Assembly: GCA_030440445.1 (NCBI GenBank)
Contig: CP098528.1
Location: 2,604,001 to 2,668,000, forward strand
From: Halomonas sp. KG2
GTDB taxonomy: Bacteria; Pseudomonadota; Gammaproteobacteria; Pseudomonadales; Halomonadaceae
DNA: 64,000 nucleotides
Reading direction: 5' to 3'
Positions within the stretch are counted from its first letter, which is position 1, and each line of letters starts with the position of its first letter. Below the pieces are notes generated by a model, which was not told the origin of the DNA, did not search any database, and saw nothing but the letters and a program-made list of their open reading frames with translations. Both the position numbers and the translations under genes were made by a program. This document shows positions 8,956 through 18,688 of this stretch, one piece after another.

Positions 8956-10185
8956 TCAGCTACGGTAATCCGCGTTGATAGTCACATAGTCATGAGATAG
9001 GTCCGAGGTCCACACAGTGGCACTCTCTTCACCACGGCCCAAATTAATGCGAATGATGATCTCTTCCTGCGCCATGACGGCGCTGCCCGCTGCTTCTGTA
9101 TAACTGTCGGCACGGCCGCCCTGTTCAACCAAGCGAACGTCACCCAAATCAATCACGACTTGATTAACATCGAATGCCTCAACCGGCGCGCGCCCAACAG
9201 CGGCTAAAATACGCCCCCAGTTAGCATCAGAAGCGTAGAGTGCGGTTTTCACCAGCGGCGAGTGAGCAACGGTAAAAGCAACATCCAAGGCTTCCTGCCG
9301 AGTGGTCGCTTCATCTACCTGGAGCGTCACAAACTTAGTTGCCCCTTCGCCATCGCGAATAATCGCTTGAGCAAGCTCGGTCATGACGCATTGCAGCGCA
9401 TTGCGGAAAATGGCCACCTGCTCTTCATTTTCGATGCGAGCGCCGGTACCTGTCGCTGCCAACATGCACGCATCGTTGGTTGATGTATCGCTATCGACAG
9501 TGATGCAGTTAAAGGAGTGATCTACCGTTTCACGTAACAAACTCGCTAACAACGGCTGCGCAATCGCCGCATCCGTTACTACAAAGCCCAACATGGTCGC
9601 CATATTAGGCTTAATCATGCCTGAACCTTTGGTAATACCGTTGATCGTGACCTGCTGATCGCCAATTGAAACGGTTGCCGTTGCGCCCTTGGCACGGGTA
9701 TCCGTGGTTAGAATTCCCTCACCCGCTTGCTGCCAAGCAAGGCTAGTATCCGTTAAGGAATTTAGCGCATGGGGTATACCGGCAAGCAGGCGCGTCATGG
9801 GCAGAGGTTCGCCAATCACGCCGGTTGAAAAGGGCATGACCTGGCTTTTATCAACACCCATTTGCTCAGCAAGCGCCTCACAGCTGGCATAAGCATCTTG
9901 CAAGCCCGATGCGCCAGTACCAGCATTGGCATTGCCAGTATTTACCAACCAGTAGCGAGGCACACGCCCAGCGCTTGCACACGCTTCAAGGTGCGCTTTC
10001 GCAACGACTACTGGGGCAGCACAAAACGCATTACGAGTAAAAACCCCAGCTACCGTGGCCGTTTCAGGTAGCTCAATCACCACAACATCACGGCGATCCG
10101 GCTTTTTAATACCTGCCATTGCACTACCCAGGCGCACCCCGTTAAGGGGTGGCAATTCCGGAAAAGCAAGATTTCCCACCGCCAT
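8956..10185 (-). CDS. argJ: Bifunctional ornithine/glutamate N-acetyltransferase ArgJ
   Basis: Transfers the acetyl group of N-acetylornithine to glutamate (and, in bifunctional forms, uses acetyl-CoA), closing the arginine acetyl cycle. It has 409 residues from the ATG at 10185, chosen for its GGAG site. The self-cleavage site is present in PNMATML, between Ala196 and the Thr197 nucleophile. KGSGMIKPNM before it and the conserved C-terminal RINLGRGEESATVWTSDLSHDYV complete the family pattern. It lies 36 nt after secA. Whether it is bi- or monofunctional cannot be read from the sequence alone. Confidence 0.95.
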   Translation of the reverse strand: MAVGNLAFPELPPLNGVRLGSAMAGIKKPDRRDVVVIELPETATVAGVFTRNAFCAAPVVVAKAHLEACASAGRVPRYWLVNTGNANAGTGASGLQDAYASCEALAEQMGVDKSQVMPFSTGVIGEPLPMTRLLAGIPHALNSLTDTSLAWQQAGEGILTTDTRAKGATATVSIGDQQVTINGITKGSGMIKPNMATMLGFVVTDAAIAQPLLASLLRETVDHSFNCITVDSDTSTNDACMLAATGTGARIENEEQVAIFRNALQCVMTELAQAIIRDGEGATKFVTLQVDEATTRQEALDVAFTVAHSPLVKTALYASDANWGRILAAVGRAPVEAFDVNQVVIDLGDVRLVEQGGRADSYTEAAGSAVMAQEEIIIRINLGRGEESATVWTSDLSHDYVTINADYRS

Positions 10186-10221
10186 GTTTTTCTCCTTTAC
10201 GCTCAGTTTCGCCACGCGTGA

Positions 10222-12954
10222 TTAACTTAGTTTTCCGCAGCACTGCTTATATTTTTTACCGGACCCACATGAGCACGGATCATTGCGCCCTACTTTTGGT
10301 CCTTCACGACGCAGCGGACGACCATCAGCCCCTGGTGCTTCCTGTGAAACATCGTCCTGCTGGGCGTTAGGGTCATCGTGGCGACTTGCTGCTGTCGCAC
10401 GTTCACGCACTGACTCTTCACGGCGCTTTTGCTCTAACGCATCAACCTCTTCAGGCTGGCGAACCTGAACGTGGCTTAAAATACGCGTAACGTCAGCTTT
10501 GATGTTCGTTAGCAGATGCTGGAACAACTCGAAGGACTCTCGCTTGTACTCCTGCTTAGGATTCTTTTGAGCGTAGCCACGCAAATGAATGCCGCGACGC
10601 AGGTGATCCATCGACTGAAGATGCTCTTTCCAACGGGTATCCAATACCTGGAGCATTACTTGCTTTTCAAAACGGCGAATCAACGTGGCGCCAGCAGCCT
10701 CAATTTTGGCCTGATAAGCCTCGTGGTGCATCGCTTGTAAACGCTCACGCAGTTTCTCTTCACTGAAGCGCTCATCCTCTGCCGCCCACTGCGTAACAGG
10801 AGCATCAAGATTGAATTCAGTTTTAAGATGCGCCTCTAGCCCAGGCAAATCCCACTGCTCAGCCAAACTCTGAGGCGGCACGAAACCGCTGATGGCATCT
10901 TCCATAACTTCTTCACGAATACCGATAACGGCATCGGAAACCTCATCAGCGGAAAGAATTTCATTACGCTGTTCGTAGATAACTCGGCGCTGATCGTTAG
11001 CGACATCATCGTATTCGAGCAACTGCTTGCGGATATCAAAGTTGCGCCCCTCTACTTTTTTCTGGGCGCGCTCTACAGCGTTAGACACCATCTTGTGCTC
11101 AATCGCCTCACCGCGTTCTAGCCCAAGAGCCAGCATCAAGCGCTTCACTCGGTCAGAACCAAACAAGCGCATCAAACTGTCTTCTAACGAGAGGAAGAAG
11201 CGTGTAGAGCCTGGGTCACCTTGACGTCCCGCACGACCACGCAACTGGTTATCAATACGACGGGACTCATGGCGCTCAGAACCAATCACATGCAAACCAC
11301 CCGCTTCTAAAACACCGTCATGGCGCTTCTGCCACTCTGCCTTGAGAGCATCAATCTGTTCTTGAGTGGGATTTTGCAGCTTAGCTGCTTCTGCTTCCCA
11401 GTTCCCCCCCAAGACGATATCGGTACCACGTCCCGCCATATTCGTTGCAATAGTAATGGCACCAGGGCGACCTGCCTGAGCGATGATTTCCGCTTCGCTT
11501 TGGTGCTGTTTAGCATTCAACAAATTAAACGTCAGGCCAGCTTCGCGCATAAGACGAGCTAGGTACTCTGAGGTTTCAATCGACGCCGTACCGACGAGCA
11601 CGGGGCGCCCTGCCTCGGTTTCGGCCCTCACGTCCTTAATAATCGCTTCGTATTTCTCTTCCGCACTCAGATAAACCAAATCATTCAGATCTTTACGAGC
11701 AAGCGGTCGATTCGTTGGAATGACAACCACATCCAGGCCATAAATTTGCCGAAATTCGAACGCTTCGGTATCAGCGGTGCCGGTCATACCTGCGAGCTTT
11801 TCATACAAACGGAAATAGTTCTGGAAAGTAGTCGATGCCAGAGTCTGACTCTCTCGCTGAACCGTCACACCCTCTTTCGCTTCAACCGCTTGGTGCAGCC
11901 CTTCTGACCAACGGCGTCCTGGCATAGTACGCCCGGTATGCTCATCAACGATGACGACCTGGCCTTCAGACACAATGTAGTCAACGTCTAAATGATAAAG
12001 ATGCCGTGCGCGCAGCGCGGAGTGCATGTGCTGGAGCAAGTTTAGGTTTTGTGCGGCATACAGCGATTCGCCTTCGCCAAGCAGGCCTTCAGCGCGCATT
12101 AGCTCTTCAACTTTGTTATGCCCCTGTTCGGTAAGCTCTACCTGCTTTTGCTTTTCATCAAGCAGGAAATCTCCCGTGACTGGCGCATCACTGTCCTCAG
12201 AGGCCTCGCCCTCTTCTAACTGCTGAGCCAGGCGATTTACAATGCCGTATAAATCGGTGTTTTCATCCACGGCTCCAGAGATAATTAACGGCGTACGAGC
12301 CTCATCAATTAAAATAGAGTCGACTTCATCGACGATGGCGTAATGCAGACCACGCTGCACTTTATCTTCAAGTGAGAATGCCATGTTGTCGCGCAGGTAG
12401 TCGAAACCAAACTCATTGTTAGTGCCGTAAGTGATGTCACACTGATAGGCATGGCGTTTCTCTTCACCCGTTTGACCAGCAAAGATAACGCCTACCGATA
12501 GCCCAAGAAACTCATACAAGGGCCGCATCCACTCAGCATCACGGCGAGCAAGGTAGTCGTTAACGGTGACAACATGCACGCCCTTGCTTGGCAGCGCATT
12601 TAAATAGACAGCAAGCGTCGCCACCAGGGTTTTACCCTCACCGGTTTTCATTTCCGCAATACGGCCACGGTGCAACGTCATGCCACCGACCATCTGGACG
12701 TCAAAGTGGCGCATTTTCATTACCCGCCTACTGGCCTCTCGTACGACGGCAAACGCTTCAGGTAATAAACTATCAACAGACGCGCCTTCTGCTAATTTTT
12801 GACGGAGTAGCTCTGTTTTTGCCTGCAACTCAGCGTCACTCACCCCTTCAAGTGCTTGCTCTAAAACGTTAATACTGAGCACACTTTTTTGCATGCGTTT
12901 AACGTCGCGATCATTTTTAGAGCCAACGACTTTACGTAACAAATTATTAATCAT
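10222..12954 (-). CDS. secA: Preprotein translocase motor ATPase SecA
   Basis: Cytosolic motor that drives unfolded preproteins through SecYEG. It has 910 residues, in line with gammaproteobacterial SecA. NBD1 carries Walker A ([11 protein letters not shown], near residue 105) and the [13 protein letters not shown]alker B. NBD2 follows ([37 protein letters not shown] is split between motifs V and VI). The C-terminus has the zinc-binding tail CSCGSG with a final CC, used for SecB contact. The start is preceded by only a weak GGAA site. A small secretory ORF ends 69 nt upstream on the same transcript and may regulate it. Confidence 0.98.
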   Translation of the reverse strand: MINNLLRKVVGSKNDRDVKRMQKSVLSINVLEQALEGVSDAELQAKTELLRQKLAEGASVDSLLPEAFAVVREASRRVMKMRHFDVQMVGGMTLHRGRIAEMKTGEGKTLVATLAVYLNALPSKGVHVVTVNDYLARRDAEWMRPLYEFLGLSVGVIFAGQTGEEKRHAYQCDITYGTNNEFGFDYLRDNMAFSLEDKVQRGLHYAIVDEVDSILIDEARTPLIISGAVDENTDLYGIVNRLAQQLEEGEASEDSDAPVTGDFLLDEKQKQVELTEQGHNKVEELMRAEGLLGEGESLYAAQNLNLLQHMHSALRARHLYHLDVDYIVSEGQVVIVDEHTGRTMPGRRWSEGLHQAVEAKEGVTVQRESQTLASTTFQNYFRLYEKLAGMTGTADTEAFEFRQIYGLDVVVIPTNRPLARKDLNDLVYLSAEEKYEAIIKDVRAETEAGRPVLVGTASIETSEYLARLMREAGLTFNLLNAKQHQSEAEIIAQAGRPGAITIATNMAGRGTDIVLGGNWEAEAAKLQNPTQEQIDALKAEWQKRHDGVLEAGGLHVIGSERHESRRIDNQLRGRAGRQGDPGSTRFFLSLEDSLMRLFGSDRVKRLMLALGLERGEAIEHKMVSNAVERAQKKVEGRNFDIRKQLLEYDDVANDQRRVIYEQRNEILSADEVSDAVIGIREEVMEDAISGFVPPQSLAEQWDLPGLEAHLKTEFNLDAPVTQWAAEDERFSEEKLRERLQAMHHEAYQAKIEAAGATLIRRFEKQVMLQVLDTRWKEHLQSMDHLRRGIHLRGYAQKNPKQEYKRESFELFQHLLTNIKADVTRILSHVQVRQPEEVDALEQKRREESVRERATAASRHDDPNAQQDDVSQEAPGADGRPLRREGPKVGRNDPCSCGSGKKYKQCCGKLS

Positions 12955-13023
12955 GAAAGTTCCAAATCTTCACGAGCGCCCCCTTGAGGCACGCCCTTTT
13001 ATATAAGGCAAATAAGGGTAAAT

Positions 13024-13392
13024 TTAGTAAACGGACAGCTGAGCTGGCGGGCCACGAGGGGTCAGCACATCAATCGCGGCAACCAATCGACGTGGGATAT
13101 GAAGAAAGTAGCGGGAACAGTGCAAGACAACAGGGTAGATACGCGCTTTTTTTCGTACCCAGCGGCGCAGCGCACAGCGCTTCTTAGCGATCCATTCAGA
13201 TTGGGCACGCAGCATCGCGGGTACCCAAAAACAGATGATGACGCCGCGTTCACCACTACGAAATGCATCTGAAGGATGTAAACTAGCAGGTAACAAACAG
13301 CTCACTAAGAGGCCTGCCAGCCACCAACGCGCTAGGCCATTTCGGCGTTGCCGCCGCGGCGAAGCAGACAAAACATCTGGCGTTGATGACAT
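13024..13392 (-). CDS. Candidate SecM-like ribosome-arrest peptide upstream of secA
   Basis: A 122-residue ORF that I do not recognise by homology. The first ~22 residues are basic (PRRQRR), followed by a hydrophobic stretch (WWLAGLLVSCLLPASL, about 23-38), as in a signal peptide or anchor. The body is strongly basic. Arg113-Gly114-Pro115-Pro116 (nt 13045-13056) lies six residues before the C-terminus. SecM sits in the same place in E. coli, and RAPP/RAPG motifs near the C-terminus stall ribosomes in the ApdA, ApdP and ApcA peptides. The ORF ends 69 nt before secA on the same strand. The ribosome binding site is weak (GGGAG about 13 nt upstream). Arrest function is inference; it could also be a non-functional ORF. 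Confidence 0.5.
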   Translation of the reverse strand: MSSTPDVLSASPRRQRRNGLARWWLAGLLVSCLLPASLHPSDAFRSGERGVIICFWVPAMLRAQSEWIAKKRCALRRWVRKKARIYPVVLHCSRYFLHIPRRLVAAIDVLTPRGPPAQLSVY

Positions 13393-13503
13393 GCTGTGGA
13401 CTGGCTCCCGAGCGTGTTAGGCTCTATCAATTAAAAGACAATACAAAACGCTGGTGGCAACCATGAGTGTGGCGCAGCCAACAACGTTCCAGGAATCAAG
13501 TTA

Positions 13504-13980
13504 ATGAGTATAAAGGTTAAGCGATCCCGCGCACAGCCCATTACCCAACTGCTGACCAAGTCTGGCAGCGCTGGACAGCTTATGCGACAGTCCCGCTTAA
13601 TTGATCAGGCTCAGCGTCATTTACGCGCCCACCTTCCTGAAGCAATGCGTGAGCATATTTTCGTCGGTGGCTTTCGAGACGGACGATTGACGTTAATAAG
13701 CGGCCAAGCAAGCTGGTTAACGTGGTTACGCTATGAACAGCCGCGATTGCTAACCCTACTGCATCAGTTGCCAGGGTTTGAAAGCGTTACCGGCTTTACC
13801 CTAAAAGTGCGGCCCGTTCGGCCAATTGAAAGCCCTAAGCGCTACACCCGCACCCTCTCAGAAAATGCAGGAAAAACGCTAACCGAATGCGCTAAAGACA
13901 CAGACAACCCCTCACTTAAAAATGCCCTGGAGCGCCTTGCGGCGCATGCACCTAATCATTCAGATGACAAATATTCATAG
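13504..13980 (+). CDS. DciA-like DUF721 protein (helicase-loading factor)
   Basis: A 158-residue protein of the DUF721/DciA family. DciA promotes loading of the replicative helicase DnaB in bacteria that lack the phage-derived DnaC. The family core is visible as an N-terminal helix pair (ITQLLTKSG, LIDQAQRHLRAHLPE) and a KH-like segment (GRLTLISGQASWLTWLRYEQPRLLTLL). A basic, Pro-rich linker and a short C-terminal extension follow. It is divergent from the small secA-upstream ORF, with 111 nt between them, and convergent with lpxC, matching its usual position between lpxC and secA. Function is from family knowledge. Confidence 0.85.
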   Translation: MSIKVKRSRAQPITQLLTKSGSAGQLMRQSRLIDQAQRHLRAHLPEAMREHIFVGGFRDGRLTLISGQASWLTWLRYEQPRLLTLLHQLPGFESVTGFTLKVRPVRPIESPKRYTRTLSENAGKTLTECAKDTDNPSLKNALERLAAHAPNHSDDKYS

Positions 13981-14005
13981 CCACCTATTGCCAGCGTCAA
14001 TACGC

Positions 14006-14033
14006 AAAAAGCACCGCTAAAGCGGTGCTTTTT
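14006..14033. terminator. Bidirectional terminator between dciA and lpxC
   Basis: A perfect stem AAAAAGCACCGC / GCGGTGCTTTTT around TAAA, with T/A tracts on both sides. It serves dciA on the plus strand and lpxC on the minus strand. Confidence 0.9.
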
Positions 14034-14081
14034 ACTTTTACTATTGCCACATGCCACTCACCCGCCCAACAAGCGTTCAAT

Positions 14082-14993
14082 CTATGCCATGGCAGGTGCC
14101 GAGTAAGAGATAGGTGCAACCGCTTTGTCTTCTTCAAAGGTGACGATCTCATAGGCGTCGGGCTGCGCTAATAACTCGCGGCACAACCGATTATTGAGCG
14201 CATGACCTGATTTAACACCCTGGAACTCGCCAATCAAACTGTGGCCAAGTTGGTACAAATCTCCAATAGCATCCAACACTTTATGCTTGACGAACTCATC
14301 GTCATAGCGCAATCCACCTTCGTTAACGATGCGGTAATCATCGACAACAATGGCATTATCTAAGCTACCGCCAAGCGCAAGATTATTGGAACGCAAAAAT
14401 TCCAAATCGCGCATAAACCCAAAGGTACGTGCACGAGAAACCTCTTTCACAAACGACGTTGTTGAAAAATCGATTAACGCGGTTTGTTTTTGTTGCTCGA
14501 ATACAGGGTGATTAAAGTCGATTGAAAAGGAGACTTTAAACCCTTGATGAGGCAAAAAGACGGCTTCTTTATCGCCATCACTAACGGCAACACGGCGCTT
14601 AATTCGGATAAATTGCTTAGGTGCATCTTGCTCTAAAATGCCCGCTGACTGAATTAAGAACACAAAAGGACTGGCGCTGCCGTCCATGATAGGCACTTCA
14701 GGTGCACTTACATCGACATAGGCATTATCAATGCCCAATCCAGCAAATGCCGACATCAAATGTTCGACCGTCGCGACTTTCACACCGCTGTAAGAAAGCG
14801 CGGTACATAATGTGGTGTCTTCCACCAATTCGGCACGAGCCGGCACGTGAACCACAGGCTCCAGGTCGGTCCGGATAAACACAATTCCGGTATTAGCTGG
14901 CGCCGGGCGCAAAGCCAAGTGGACTTTTTTGCCAGAGTGCAGACCCACTCCGGTGGCGCGAATGACGTTTTGTAATGTGCGTTGTCTGATCAT
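14082..14993 (-). CDS. lpxC: UDP-3-O-acyl-N-acetylglucosamine deacetylase LpxC
   Basis: Zinc-dependent deacetylase and the committed step of lipid A synthesis. It has 303 residues from the ATG at 14993 ([11 protein letters not shown]), the standard family start; the longer frame to 15044 has no support. The zinc ligands are present: His78 in TVEHLMSAF, and His237 and Asp241 in [10 protein letters not shown]. The catalytic His264 lies in KSGHALNN. It is the last gene of the dcw cluster. The space to ftsZ is 160 nt and holds a long hairpin, so separate control is possible. Confidence 0.97.
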   Translation of the reverse strand: MIRQRTLQNVIRATGVGLHSGKKVHLALRPAPANTGIVFIRTDLEPVVHVPARAELVEDTTLCTALSYSGVKVATVEHLMSAFAGLGIDNAYVDVSAPEVPIMDGSASPFVFLIQSAGILEQDAPKQFIRIKRRVAVSDGDKEAVFLPHQGFKVSFSIDFNHPVFEQQKQTALIDFSTTSFVKEVSRARTFGFMRDLEFLRSNNLALGGSLDNAIVVDDYRIVNEGGLRYDDEFVKHKVLDAIGDLYQLGHSLIGEFQGVKSGHALNNRLCRELLAQPDAYEIVTFEEDKAVAPISYSAPAMA

Positions 14994-15089
14994 GGGCAGT
15001 GGTCGAACTCTAATGACGGCGGTCACCGGCAAAAGTGCCGACAAGTACCGCTAGGGGAAAGAAAGTTAAGAAACAGTGTTCACTTTAAC

Positions 15090-15128
15090 AGCAAACGAGC
15101 GTTTTAACCAATAAAACTCTCGTTTGCT
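15090..15128 (-). terminator. Long hairpin between ftsZ and lpxC
   Basis: AGCAAACGAG pairs with CTCGTTTGCT, and after one mismatch GTTTTA pairs with TAAAAC, leaving a 5-nt loop (16 bp in 39 nt). It begins about 25 nt after the ftsZ stop. No T-run follows, so it may be an attenuating or mRNA-protecting element rather than a full terminator. Confidence 0.55.
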
Positions 15129-15153
15129 ATTTCAATGACCCCGATAGCGTCAG

Positions 15154-16332
15154 TTAATCTGCCTGACGGCGCAAGAATGCGGGAATGTCCAAATAGTCAT
15201 CTGCATCAGGGGCGCGACGCTTCTCGGCACGAGGTTTCGCAGCGGGCTCAGGCGCTTCTTTACGCGCCGTTGCCTGCTGACGCATGACAGTTGGCTGTTG
15301 CAACTTGCGATAATCTGAGGACGCTTCGGCAGCAGATCGACGCACTGGCTCACGTGAGGCAACTTTGCCTTTGTTACCATCCAGCCCAGCAGCCACCACG
15401 GTCACACGTAGCTCATCGGACATTTCCATGTCGATAGAGGTACCCACCACAATGGTTGCTTCCTGAGAAGCAAACTCTTGAACTGTAGCGCCTACGTCAT
15501 TGAACTCACCGATCGACAAATCGGGACCGGCAGTAATGTTAACCAAAATACCGCGGGCACCGTGCAGATCAATGTCTTCAAGCAGCGGGCTACGAATGGC
15601 TTTTTCAGCCGCTTCGCGAGCTCGATTCTCGCCCGTTGCCCCACCGGTGCCCATCATCGCCATGCCCATTTCGGACATAACGGTGCGTACATCAGCAAAG
15701 TCGACGTTAATAATGCCTGGGCTGGTAATCAACTCTGCGATACCTTGAACGGCTCCCAACAACACATCATTAGCAGCGCTGAAGGCGGTTAGCAGCGTGG
15801 CGTTCTTGCCTAGCACAGAAAGCAGTTTTTCGTTTGGAATAGTGATCAACGAATCAACGTGCTCAGAAAGCTCTTTCATACCTTCTTCAGCGGCGCGCAT
15901 GCGCTTCGGCCCTTCAAACGGGAAGGGGCGAGTTACCACGGCAACCGTCAAAATACCTAACTCTTTGGCGACCTGAGCAACGACAGGCGCACCTCCGGTA
16001 CCTGTACCACCACCCATGCCAGCTGTGATGAATACCATATCGGCACCGGTTAATAACTCAGCGATGCGATCACGGTCTTCCATGGCGGCTTGGCGGCCGA
16101 CTTCAGGATTAGCACCGGCCCCAAGCCCCTTGGTAATTTCACCACCAAGCTGCAAGACTGTTTTTGCAGACACCCGCTTAAGCGCTTGAGCGTCGGTGTT
16201 AGCGCAGATAAACTCAACGCCTTCGATATTACTTTCGACCATGTGGTTGACAGCGTTGCCACCGCCACCGCCAACACCGACCACTTTGATGACCGCACTG
16301 CTCGAGGGTGCGTTATCTACCAATTCGAACAT
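15154..16332 (-). CDS. ftsZ: Cell division protein FtsZ
   Basis: Tubulin-like GTPase that forms the Z-ring. It has 392 residues. The N-terminal glycine-rich [13 protein letters not shown], the tubulin signature [10 protein letters not shown] (near residue 107) and the T7-loop region ([11 protein letters not shown]) are intact. A variable linker rich in Ala, Arg and Glu (about residues 320-375) leads to the conserved C-terminal peptide [14 protein letters not shown], which binds FtsA and ZipA. It follows ftsA by 34 nt and is co-transcribed with it. Confidence 0.98.
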   Translation of the reverse strand: MFELVDNAPSSSAVIKVVGVGGGGGNAVNHMVESNIEGVEFICANTDAQALKRVSAKTVLQLGGEITKGLGAGANPEVGRQAAMEDRDRIAELLTGADMVFITAGMGGGTGTGGAPVVAQVAKELGILTVAVVTRPFPFEGPKRMRAAEEGMKELSEHVDSLITIPNEKLLSVLGKNATLLTAFSAANDVLLGAVQGIAELITSPGIINVDFADVRTVMSEMGMAMMGTGGATGENRAREAAEKAIRSPLLEDIDLHGARGILVNITAGPDLSIGEFNDVGATVQEFASQEATIVVGTSIDMEMSDELRVTVVAAGLDGNKGKVASREPVRRSAAEASSDYRKLQQPTVMRQQATARKEAPEPAAKPRAEKRRAPDADDYLDIPAFLRRQAD

Positions 16333-16366
16333 AAGCCCCGTCTCCTGAACCGCGCTTGCGGCCCTG

Positions 16367-17656
16367 TCAGAAATTTCCTTTGAACCAGCCTTTAATTCTT
16401 ACCAGCGCCGATTGACCTTCCTTGATATCACGCCGGACGACTTCGTTGCGCCCTTTATGTGCAGCAACGACTTCACCGTGGCTTTCTAGGCCTTGCCCAT
16501 GTCGCGCTTCTTGCAATGCATAATGCAGTAAACCCACACCTGTTGCATAAATAGGATTGCGAACCACATCAGCCAACCCTTTGACATTTTGCGGACAAGC
16601 AATACGAACAGGCATATGAAAAATCTCTTCTGCCAATTCGCTAACCCCTTCCATACGCGAGGTGCCACCAGTGAGCACCACACCAGCAGCCACCATATCC
16701 TCATAGCCACTACGGCGTAATTCGTCTCTCACCAACGTAAATAGTTCCTCGTAACGCGGCTCAACCACTTCAGCAAGTGCCTGTCGCGACAAATCACGAG
16801 CCGGACGATCTCCTACGCTGGGAACTTTAATCATTTCATCGCTTGCCGCTAACTGTGTCAGTGCGCAAGCGTATTTAACTTTAATCTCTTCGGCATGCTG
16901 CGTTGGCGTGCGCAATGCCATCGCTATGTCATTAGTGACTTGGTCGCCCGCTATCGGTATAACGGCAGTATGGCGAATGGCACCTTCACTGAAAATGGCC
17001 ATATCAGTGGTCCCCCCACCAATATCCACCATGCAAACGCCTAATTCTCGCTCGTCTTCGGTAAGCACCGCCATACTAGAAGCTAGCTGTTCAAGAATGA
17101 TTGCGTCAACGTCCAGACCACATCGCCGAACACATTTCTCAATATTTTGAACGGCATTCAATGCCGCTGTCACAAGGTGAACCTGCGCCTCTAAACGAAC
17201 GCCTGACATTCCTAAAGGCTCACGGATACCACCTTGAGCATCGATTGAGAACTCTTGGGGCAATACATGTAATACACGCTGCCCTTCCGAGACTGCACGT
17301 GCGCGGGCTGAGTCAATAACGCGCTCGATATCGGATGGTGTGACTTCCCTTTCTTTAATAGCAACCACACCATCTGAGTTCATTGAACTGATATGGCTAC
17401 CAGCAACGCCGACATAGACAGAATGAATATCACAGCCAGCCATTAACTCCGCTTCTTCAACAGCGCGCTGAATAGATTGCACTGTTGATTCGATATTAAT
17501 GACCACACCACGCTTCATGCCGCGTGATGGATGAGAGCCGATACCCGCTATCTCAATCCCGCCGTCATCGGTGGGTTGACCGACTATCGCGACGACTTTG
17601 GACGTTCCAATGTCCAGCCCGACAACCATATTGGATGCGTTGGGTGAGCCTGCCAT
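16367..17656 (-). CDS. ftsA: Cell division protein FtsA
   Basis: Actin-like protein that tethers FtsZ to the membrane. It has 429 residues; the phosphate-1 motif [11 protein letters not shown] is near the N-terminus, [14 protein letters not shown] is phosphate-2, and [13 protein letters not shown] is the adenosine motif. The C-terminal amphipathic helix ([13 protein letters not shown]) is the membrane-targeting sequence. A GGAG lies about 12 nt before the ATG. Unlike most dcw clusters, ftsA is separated from ftsQ by 318 nt, so it likely has its own promoter. Confidence 0.97.
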   Translation of the reverse strand: MAGSPNASNMVVGLDIGTSKVVAIVGQPTDDGGIEIAGIGSHPSRGMKRGVVINIESTVQSIQRAVEEAELMAGCDIHSVYVGVAGSHISSMNSDGVVAIKEREVTPSDIERVIDSARARAVSEGQRVLHVLPQEFSIDAQGGIREPLGMSGVRLEAQVHLVTAALNAVQNIEKCVRRCGLDVDAIILEQLASSMAVLTEDERELGVCMVDIGGGTTDMAIFSEGAIRHTAVIPIAGDQVTNDIAMALRTPTQHAEEIKVKYACALTQLAASDEMIKVPSVGDRPARDLSRQALAEVVEPRYEELFTLVRDELRRSGYEDMVAAGVVLTGGTSRMEGVSELAEEIFHMPVRIACPQNVKGLADVVRNPIYATGVGLLHYALQEARHGQGLESHGEVVAAHKGRNEVVRRDIKEGQSALVRIKGWFKGNF

Positions 17657-17974
17657 GAGTCGGATAATCTCCTAGAAAAATTTTAAAAGAAACTTGTTCG
17701 TCGTAACTGCGCCAAGATTGTTAAAACGGCGATACAAAATCACGCGGAATAACATTGACGCCTACCGTAATATCAAGCCAAATGCTGATCATGATTAAAT
17801 AAAAAAGCCCATAAAAAAGCATCAGCTATAACATAGTATAGAAACAATACTGACAATACGACTAGCGCACGCCTACGATAATCGCCTTTGTGTGCGATTT
17901 AAACCCTATTCATGGCTTTTCGCTGTTGGCAACCACTTACATTTACCTACTTTTTGCACATTGTAAGTCGCTTA
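17657..17974 (-). other. 318-nt AT-rich spacer between ftsQ and ftsA
   Basis: This stretch has no established gene. It contains a possible sigma-70 promoter reading toward ftsA (TTGTCA, 17 nt, TGTTAT, about 17828-17856). Two direct copies of GCTTTTTTAT lie near 17811-17822. An imperfect inverted repeat (GCGCAC with GTGTGC) lies near 17863-17894. A 33-codon minus-strand ORF (17721-17822, product ending VIPRDFVSPF) begins almost at the predicted transcription start. No ribosome binding site precedes it, so I do not call it a gene. Confidence 0.5.
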
Positions 17975-18688
17975 TTACTCATCTTCTTCTGAAAAGTCAC
18001 TTTCTCCGTGCCAGGCAACTGCAACACCATTAGGGTAACGCAAATCGATATAGCGAATATGCTCACCAACCTGAGCAAGCTCACGCTGCCATGATGCCGA
18101 CAAACGAGCTAGTCGGATTTCATGCTGACGTCTTCCTAACATTACCCAGGCACCATTACTTAACTGGAGCCGCCATGCACCACGGGGCTCTAAGCGTAAT
18201 TGAGAAAGTGACAACGATAATCCCTGGAAATGAGGTGTTAAGCGGCGATAATAGGTAAGCACCTCTTCGCCACTTCCCGTCGGCCCAGCCAAATCAGGAA
18301 GCCCTTGAGGCACACCTAGTGGCGCAAACGCAAACGACTCACCTTTGGGATTAAGTAGAAAATCATCGTTCCAGCGGGCCACTGGCGTTTGCTCTACCAG
18401 CTCAAATACAAGTGCATTTGGCCACTCTCTGGAAATTCTAACTTCATCCAGCCAGCCAATTTTCAACGCACGCCTACGCAGCTCACCTAAATCTGCCGAG
18501 AGCCAAGTTGCCTCTTGAACGAGCGGCGCTAGCTGAGTACGGAGGTAATCAGCACTCACATATTCCCACTCGCCACGAATAGACACACGCTCAATAGGCT
18601 TATCTAACCATAGCCATAAAGCACGCCCACCGGCACCTAGTAACAATGCCAGCAATATGAGGCCTAACCACGCATTACGCTTCTTCAT
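17975..18688 (-). CDS. ftsQ: Cell division protein FtsQ
   Basis: Bitopic divisome protein that links FtsA/Z-side and FtsB/L/W/I-side assembly. It has 237 residues with a short cytosolic N-terminus, one TM helix (LGLILLALLLGAGGRALWLW, about 8-27), a POTRA domain opening with IERVSIRGEWEYVSADYLRTQL is split around residue 33-54, and a beta domain. An acidic tail (FSEEDE) ends the protein. Its ATG overlaps the ddlB stop by 4 nt, indicating translational coupling. Confidence 0.93.
   Translation of the reverse strand: MKKRNAWLGLILLALLLGAGGRALWLWLDKPIERVSIRGEWEYVSADYLRTQLAPLVQEATWLSADLGELRRRALKIGWLDEVRISREWPNALVFELVEQTPVARWNDDFLLNPKGESFAFAPLGVPQGLPDLAGPTGSGEEVLTYYRRLTPHFQGLSLSLSQLRLEPRGAWRLQLSNGAWVMLGRRQHEIRLARLSASWQRELAQVGEHIRYIDLRYPNGVAVAWHGESDFSEEDE

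Noticed and set aside
13062..13268. Second minus-strand frame overlapping the candidate arrest peptide
   Set aside because: It has no signal-like N-terminus and is explained as an out-of-frame reading of the same DNA.
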